Source: Rheinheimera sp. 1928-s
GTDB taxonomy: Bacteria; Pseudomonadota; Gammaproteobacteria; Enterobacterales; Alteromonadaceae
DNA length: 36,717 nucleotides
Assembly (NCBI RefSeq): GCF_029269265.1
Contig: NZ_JARIXP010000005.1
Location: 158,454 to 195,170 of the forward strand
Reading direction: 5' to 3'
A program made the position numbers and the translations under genes. Positions within the stretch are counted from its first letter, which is position 1. Each line of letters starts with the position of its first letter. The notes beneath the pieces were generated by a model, which had not been told where the DNA came from, searched no databases, and saw only the letters and a list, made by a program, of their open reading frames with translations. Positions 32,060-36,717 of this stretch are shown here, piece after piece.

Positions 32060-32893
32060 CTACCCCAGCAACCTCTGCTTCAAGGCTTTGGCGTAAGTGC
32101 GGCTGACCTTCAGCACTTTTTGATTTAGCAAGACGGCGTTGTATTCCGAGTTACAGAGCGGTTGCAGTTTTTCGATGTACGTCAGATTCACCACTGTTGA
32201 TTTATGAATACGGACAAAGACGTCAGGTAAACGCTCATCAATCAGGCTTTTTAGCCTGGCCCGCATCACATAAGTCTCAGCCTGGGTGTGCACACACATA
32301 TAGTCTCCGGCGGCGTCAATCCAGATAATGTCCTGATAGGAGATCAACTGAATGGGGTTGCGTCCGTCCTGGATCACCAGTTTTTGCCGTTCTATACAAT
32401 ATTGTGGCTCGGCGGCTTCTGCACTCTCCTCAGCACTGCGCTCTTTACTGCTCCCGGCGTTGCCCCCCTGCTGATCTTTGGTTATTTCGGCAACAGCAGA
32501 AAGCAGTTGTGCTTTGTCGGCTCTGTTGCTCGTCAACTCACTCACTCTGGCTATAGCTTCAGCTAAACGTTCCAGTTTCACTGGTTTTAGTAAGTAATCA
32601 AGGGCTCGTACTTCAAAGGCTTTTACCGCGTGTTGATGAAAGGCGGTGACAAAGACTATGGCCGGACAATGCTCGGGTTGAAGTTGCCGGATCAGCTCAA
32701 AGCCGCTTTGCTCCGGCATTTCAATATCCAGAAAAATCAGATCGGGCGTCTGAGTATTAATCAAAGCTATAGCTTCAGCTACGCTGTTGGCTTCACCTAT
32801 TACCTGAATGTGCGGGAAGGCTTCCAGTCGCAATCGCAGGCCTTCGATGGCTGCGGGTTCGTCGTCTACGATCAGAGTCTTTACTATCGTCAT
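32060..32893 (-). CDS. LytTR-family response regulator
   Basis: A regulator of 277 residues from ATG 32893 (AGGGG 8 nt upstream). A GTG at 32902 overlaps the kinase stop and would add three residues. REC spans about 1-120 with phosphoacceptor D56 (LIFLDIEMPE), VTAF and K near LLKPVKLE. A Ser/Glu-rich linker leads to a LytTR DNA-binding domain at about 180-277 (IIWIDAAGDYMCVHTQAETYVMRARLKSL, a region of beta strands; FVRIHKSTVVNL; LKVSRTYAKALKQRL). It is coupled to the LytS-type kinase directly upstream. Targets are not visible; candidates include the adjacent GH3 gene. Confidence 0.93.
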   Translation of the reverse strand: MTIVKTLIVDDEPAAIEGLRLRLEAFPHIQVIGEANSVAEAIALINTQTPDLIFLDIEMPEQSGFELIRQLQPEHCPAIVFVTAFHQHAVKAFEVRALDYLLKPVKLERLAEAIARVSELTSNRADKAQLLSAVAEITKDQQGGNAGSSKERSAEESAEAAEPQYCIERQKLVIQDGRNPIQLISYQDIIWIDAAGDYMCVHTQAETYVMRARLKSLIDERLPDVFVRIHKSTVVNLTYIEKLQPLCNSEYNAVLLNQKVLKVSRTYAKALKQRLLG

Positions 32894-32898
32894 CTTGT

Positions 32899-33984
32899 TC
32901 ACCCCTGAGGCAGACCTGGTCGTTCTTGAGGTATGTTAATTTGGATCCAGGCGCCCTCTTCCGCTCTGTTGCCAAAACTAAAAGAACTTTGACCAGGGTA
33001 AATCAGCGCTATACGCTCTTCACAATTGTGCAGGCCTATACCAGTAGATGGGCCGGTAGATCCAGTCTCAGCTTGCTCAGCAAAACCACTACCATTGTCC
33101 AGCATTCGGATCTGCAACTGGCCATTTTGCTGACTAAAGCTCACGGTAATGGCATAACTTTGTTGCGACATACGCATGCCATGTTTCAGCGCGTTTTCGG
33201 CCAGAGGTTGCAATAACAAAGAGGGCATCAGCAAACCTTTGACGTCATCGTCGGCCACAATAGATACATTCAGCTTATTTCTGAAACGGCACTGCTCCAC
33301 ATCGAAGTAAGTTTGTAAGATCAGTATTTCCTCTGCCACTGTCACTTTGGCTAAAGGGTCTGTGTACAGGCTGTAACGCAGCAAATCGCAGAGTTTTTCC
33401 AGCATAGACACCGCATGCTGATTCTCCTGCTTTAAAATTAAGGTGCAAATGGCGTTAATGCTGTTAAACATAAAATGCGGATTGAGCTGATAGCGCAGCA
33501 TTTTTAACTGGGCCTCTTTGGCCAGATGAATAGCTTCGGCTGCCTTTTGCCGCTGCTCCATGGTTTCGAAGGTGGCTTTGGAGGCGTAATACAAAGCGGT
33601 CCAGGTGAGTAAAATAGTTAAAGAAGCAGAGTTCCAGGTGCCGAAGTCGAACCAGGTCATAGATTGCCATATCTGGCCATACAGCCACTGCAAGGTCTGC
33701 CACTTCCACTGAGTCCACACCAGACAACTGAGCAAAATCATCAGTAAATGCCAGAGAATTTTTGAGCGGGTATGTTGGGCGCTAACATTACGGTACCAGG
33801 CCCGCAATAACAGGGTAAGCATAAAGCCAAAGCTAGTATCCAGCAGCAGATGAGGCAACCCTAGCTGCCAGGGTTCCTGACTGGGAATTTTAATCATCAG
33901 CGCTGTCAGTACAGCATACACAGCCCAGCCACCGCTTTGACAGAGCCAGAATAGTTGATTACGACTTAAAGATTGCAACACCAT
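32899..33984 (-). CDS. LytS/YehU-type sensor histidine kinase
   Basis: A 361-residue inner-membrane kinase of the His_kinase (LytS) family. Four hydrophobic segments lie at about 14-32, 43-62, 77-91 and 117-133, with little periplasmic exposure. The coiled linker QRQKAAEAIHLAKEAQLKML precedes the kinase motif QLNPHFMFNSINAI, with phosphoacceptor H170. The HATPase part has PLAENALKHGM (N box), LDNGSGF (G1) and TGIGLHNCEERI (G2). The stop overlaps the possible GTG start of the LytTR partner. The downstream operon layout is standard for this class; the signal is unknown. Confidence 0.93.
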   Translation of the reverse strand: MVLQSLSRNQLFWLCQSGGWAVYAVLTALMIKIPSQEPWQLGLPHLLLDTSFGFMLTLLLRAWYRNVSAQHTRSKILWHLLMILLSCLVWTQWKWQTLQWLYGQIWQSMTWFDFGTWNSASLTILLTWTALYYASKATFETMEQRQKAAEAIHLAKEAQLKMLRYQLNPHFMFNSINAICTLILKQENQHAVSMLEKLCDLLRYSLYTDPLAKVTVAEEILILQTYFDVEQCRFRNKLNVSIVADDDVKGLLMPSLLLQPLAENALKHGMRMSQQSYAITVSFSQQNGQLQIRMLDNGSGFAEQAETGSTGPSTGIGLHNCEERIALIYPGQSSFSFGNRAEEGAWIQINIPQERPGLPQG

Positions 33985-33996
33985 TCAATTCCAATT

Positions 33997-34040
33997 AAAA
34001 AAAACGAACAGCGTTGCTATGAAAAGCACCACTGTTCGTT
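33997..34040 (-). terminator. Rho-independent terminator of the GH3 gene (minus strand)
   Basis: On the minus strand AACGAACAG (34040-34032) pairs with CTGTTCGTT (34011-34003) over a 20-nt loop that contains an inner TGC/GCA pairing. It is followed by a run of eight T. It starts 22 bp after the GH3 stop, separating that gene from the kinase. Confidence 0.85.
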
Positions 34041-34061
34041 CTTTAGTAGTGATCAGCTTGG

Positions 34062-36680
34062 CTAATTAGCGCAGCCTATCAGTACAGTGCCTTGAGCCGC
34101 TTCTGTACTTTTTTGTGCAGAAAGCACCATATCTGCCACCGCCAAACTATGCTGTCCGCTTGAGCTAAACACCAACGCATCTGAAATGCGTTTTACGGCA
34201 GAGGCGTCAGCACAATCCAGTGCTACTTCTACAGTATGCCATACACCAGGCTTTAAGTGCGCAAGTGGCTCAGTCAGTGACAACTGACGCTGACAAAGTC
34301 TTTGCTGATCACAAAGCACAGCCAGGCTTAGTTCTGCTGGTAGGTGCTGGTCAAAGCGCAAGCTAAAACGCAATGCCTTGGCTGTTTTGTATTTGGATGC
34401 AGCAACCGGTTTGATATAACGCAAGCTGGCTGATGCTTTGGCTGCTGTATTCCAGCGTAACTGTCGGCCATCTTCCTGATAGGACAAGTTCACCGACTGC
34501 ATGGCCAAACTTTTACCGTCAGCACTGACACCATAAGGCGTGGTAATCAGAGCTTCTTTGTTTTGCGCAACGCTGCTGTCCGATAACACCCAGGCCATAT
34601 CTGCAGATAAGTTGCGTAAAAACAACGGCTGAATGCCTTGATCCGAACTGCTTGCTGCTGTTGCTGATACCTGCTCAGACAAAGGGCCAAGTTCTGTGTG
34701 CCCGGTATAAGTTAAACCATAACCATAAGCAAACAGCGGGTCATAGTTGGCATCGCCTTTGTTTAGCACAAACTGATGATCGTAACGTGGCCAGGAAAAA
34801 CTCAGTTTACCCTGGAAATCATAACGCGCTTTGCCCTGACTATCAGCCAGCAGCACATCAGCTACGCCCTGACCTTCCGAACCTGGTAACCAGGCCACAA
34901 CAAAAGCGTCGGAAGCGTTCAGTTCTTTATTGGTCCACAGCGGCCGGCCCGTTAAAAATACCGTGACCACTGGAATACCCTGCTGTTTTAGCTTTTTAAT
35001 TAAGGCTAAATCGCTCTTATCGCCGTGCTGGTATTCCAGCTGCTGAATATCGCCAAACCATTCGGCATAAGGGTTTTCACCTATCACCACCAGCGCAACA
35101 TCAGGTTTTTGACTGTAGTTACCATCTACCGCCAGCTCTACTTTGCCGCCGGCAGCTTCAACTTGTTGACGTATGCCCTGATAAACAGAAGTGGCATTGG
35201 GGAAATCAGCGTTGGTGTTGTCTGTACCCTGCCAGGACACGCTCCAGCCACCTGCTTGTTTGGCAATGTTATCTGCACCATCGCCAGCCACCAGCACCCG
35301 GCTTTTCGCTGATAACGGCAGTACTTTTTGGTTGTTTTTTAACAGCACTAAAGATTTTCGCACCGCTTCCCGCGCTAATTCTTTATGCTCCTGACTGTTA
35401 AATACCGCCATTTGCGCAGATTCAACCCGGCTGGACGGTTTGCCACGTTCCAGCAGGCCCCAGCGAATTTTCGCCCGTAAAAAGCGCCGCACTGCATCGT
35501 CTATCCGCGTCATCGGGATAATACCCTGCTCCACCTGACGAATGGTGTTGTGGTAAAAAGCTTCAAAGTGCTCAGGTACCATCAGCACGTCAACACCAGC
35601 ATTAATAGCACCGGCGCACTGTTCCAGATCGCAACCCTCTACAAACTTATGGCCGTTCCAGTCAGTGACCACAAAACCATCAAACCCCATTTGGTTTTTC
35701 AGTACGTCGGTCAGCAGATATTTATGGCCATGCAAGCGCACACCATTCCAGCTGTTAAAAGACACCATCACCGACTGCACACCAGCCTGAATAGCTGTCA
35801 TATAACCTGCGGCGTGAATATCACGCAGGCCTTGCTCATCAACCAGGGTATCACCGCGGTCTATGCCTTTTTCAGTGCCACCATCACCCACAAAGTGCTT
35901 GGCTGTGGCAATACGGCCAAAACCCTGCAGAAAATCTTTGCCCAAAGTGCCCTGCAAACCCGACACCATTTGGCCGGCATAAGCTTTGACTATGGCTGGA
36001 TCTTCAGAGTAACTTTCATAAGTGCGGCCCCAGCGGTCGTCACGTACTACTGCGACTGTAGGTGCAAAGCTCCATTCAATACCAGTGACCGCAACTTCTT
36101 TAGCGGTCGCCACGCCAATACGGTGGATAAGCTCTGGATCATTGGCTGCACCCAAACCTATATTGTGTGGAAACAAAGTGGCGCCATAGACATTGCTGTG
36201 GCCGTGCATAGCGTCTGTGCCCCACATGGTTGGAATACGGCTGCCATCTTCTTTGGCATCGACAGAGGCCTCATACATTTCGTCAGCGTATTTTAACCAA
36301 ACCTCTGCAGAAGCTTGTTTTTGACCATAAGGCGCTGTATTACCGCCATTGAGGTAAGAGCCAAAGCCGTACTTGCGCATTTGTGCTAAAGACAAATAAC
36401 CGATTTCCGGCTGGATCATCTGCGCAACTTTTTGCGCCAGTGTCATCCGCTCCAATATCTGGTCCAGTGCTTTTTCCAGCTGTGGATCACGTTTTAAACC
36501 CGTATTGACATAAGGCCACTCTACAGCTGTGCTTTGAGGTTGTATTTCTGCCTTCGCGTTGCTTTGGGTATCAGCAGCTACGGCTTGAGCCGCAACAGTC
36601 ACAAGCAGCAAGCTCAGCGCGAGGCTTTGCTTTTTGTTGATGGTTTTAGTGGGGGTTGTGTTGAACCCGGTTCTGATCAT
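34062..36680 (-). CDS. GH3 beta-glucosidase/exo-beta-glucanase, exported
   Basis: An 872-residue exported enzyme. The N-terminal signal has a long n-region and cleaves near AVAADTQ (33-39). A GH3 (alpha/beta)8 barrel spans about 60-400 with KHF at 261-263 and the nucleophile D340 in GFVVTDWNGHK. The alpha/beta sandwich domain lies at about 440-640 (VLVAGDGADNIAKQAGGWSVSWQG, a hallmark region). A C-terminal galactose-binding-like domain of about 200 residues follows, as in the marine exo-1,3/1,4-beta-glucanase ExoP. Likely cleaves terminal beta-glucose from beta-glucan oligosaccharides. The ATG follows AAGGAAT. No operon partner on this strand upstream within the window. Confidence 0.93.
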   Translation of the reverse strand: MIRTGFNTTPTKTINKKQSLALSLLLVTVAAQAVAADTQSNAKAEIQPQSTAVEWPYVNTGLKRDPQLEKALDQILERMTLAQKVAQMIQPEIGYLSLAQMRKYGFGSYLNGGNTAPYGQKQASAEVWLKYADEMYEASVDAKEDGSRIPTMWGTDAMHGHSNVYGATLFPHNIGLGAANDPELIHRIGVATAKEVAVTGIEWSFAPTVAVVRDDRWGRTYESYSEDPAIVKAYAGQMVSGLQGTLGKDFLQGFGRIATAKHFVGDGGTEKGIDRGDTLVDEQGLRDIHAAGYMTAIQAGVQSVMVSFNSWNGVRLHGHKYLLTDVLKNQMGFDGFVVTDWNGHKFVEGCDLEQCAGAINAGVDVLMVPEHFEAFYHNTIRQVEQGIIPMTRIDDAVRRFLRAKIRWGLLERGKPSSRVESAQMAVFNSQEHKELAREAVRKSLVLLKNNQKVLPLSAKSRVLVAGDGADNIAKQAGGWSVSWQGTDNTNADFPNATSVYQGIRQQVEAAGGKVELAVDGNYSQKPDVALVVIGENPYAEWFGDIQQLEYQHGDKSDLALIKKLKQQGIPVVTVFLTGRPLWTNKELNASDAFVVAWLPGSEGQGVADVLLADSQGKARYDFQGKLSFSWPRYDHQFVLNKGDANYDPLFAYGYGLTYTGHTELGPLSEQVSATAASSSDQGIQPLFLRNLSADMAWVLSDSSVAQNKEALITTPYGVSADGKSLAMQSVNLSYQEDGRQLRWNTAAKASASLRYIKPVAASKYKTAKALRFSLRFDQHLPAELSLAVLCDQQRLCQRQLSLTEPLAHLKPGVWHTVEVALDCADASAVKRISDALVFSSSGQHSLAVADMVLSAQKSTEAAQGTVLIGCAN

Positions 36681-36717
36681 AAAAAATATTCCTTCGCAGT
36701 CATCTCAGCGGCATGGC

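Noticed and set aside
35550-36296. 248-codon ORF antisense to the GH3 gene
   Set aside because: Long only because it mirrors a well-supported glycosidase reading frame; no motif of its own.

Overview
The window reads as gammaproteobacterial chromosome. The block pilU-pilT facing yggS-proC-yggT-yggU-DUF4426-rdgB-hemW is the arrangement seen in Alteromonadales and Vibrionales. Together with moderate GC, periplasmic glycoside hydrolases, MipA/OmpV and TonB-receptor genes and LytS/LytTR regulation, it suggests a Rheinheimera/Alishewanella-like aquatic bacterium. The genus is an inference from gene content; no 16S or tRNA gene is present.

Layout. 1-3623: a cut-off PAS/HisKA_2 sensor kinase and its REC-PAS-GGDEF-EAL partner (c-di-GMP signalling). 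3737-4853: a small AT-richer accessory patch with an MNT nucleotidyltransferase, a 16-codon stub of what was probably its partner, and an FRG-domain protein. 4854-5179: repeat-type hairpins. 5180-12130: the conserved core block (type IV pilus retraction ATPases, PLP homeostasis, proline synthesis, membrane protein, dITPase, heme chaperone). It carries an unusual 101-bp duplication at the start of proC. 12156-17844: a DUF885 lipoprotein, a secreted serine beta-lactamase-like hydrolase and a divergent CadC/TolB-type membrane regulator, with 10-bp phased repeats between the last two. 18129-23688: a plant-polysaccharide locus (GH43, acetyl-esterase-like hydrolase, frameshifted carbohydrate-binding-like protein, DUF5060/DUF4038 glycosidase-like lipoprotein). 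23923-29663: a MipA/OmpV outer-membrane protein divergent from a TonB-dependent receptor, response regulator and histidine kinase; the receptor is preceded by an 18-codon leader ORF resembling its own start. 30106-31817: three gene cassettes with attC sites and no integrase in the window (an orphan integron cassette cluster), followed by a palindrome-rich 200 bp. 32060-36680: a LytTR regulator, a LytS-type kinase and a GH3 beta-glucosidase.

How the parts may work together. The GH43/esterase/DUF4038 set and the GH3 enzyme point to hemicellulose or beta-glucan use. The receptor-RR-HK set looks like an outer-membrane uptake or sensing module under its own two-component control. The most unusual elements are the orphan cassette array, the leader ORF, the proC-start duplication, the truncated MNT partner next to FRG, and several short phased repeats.
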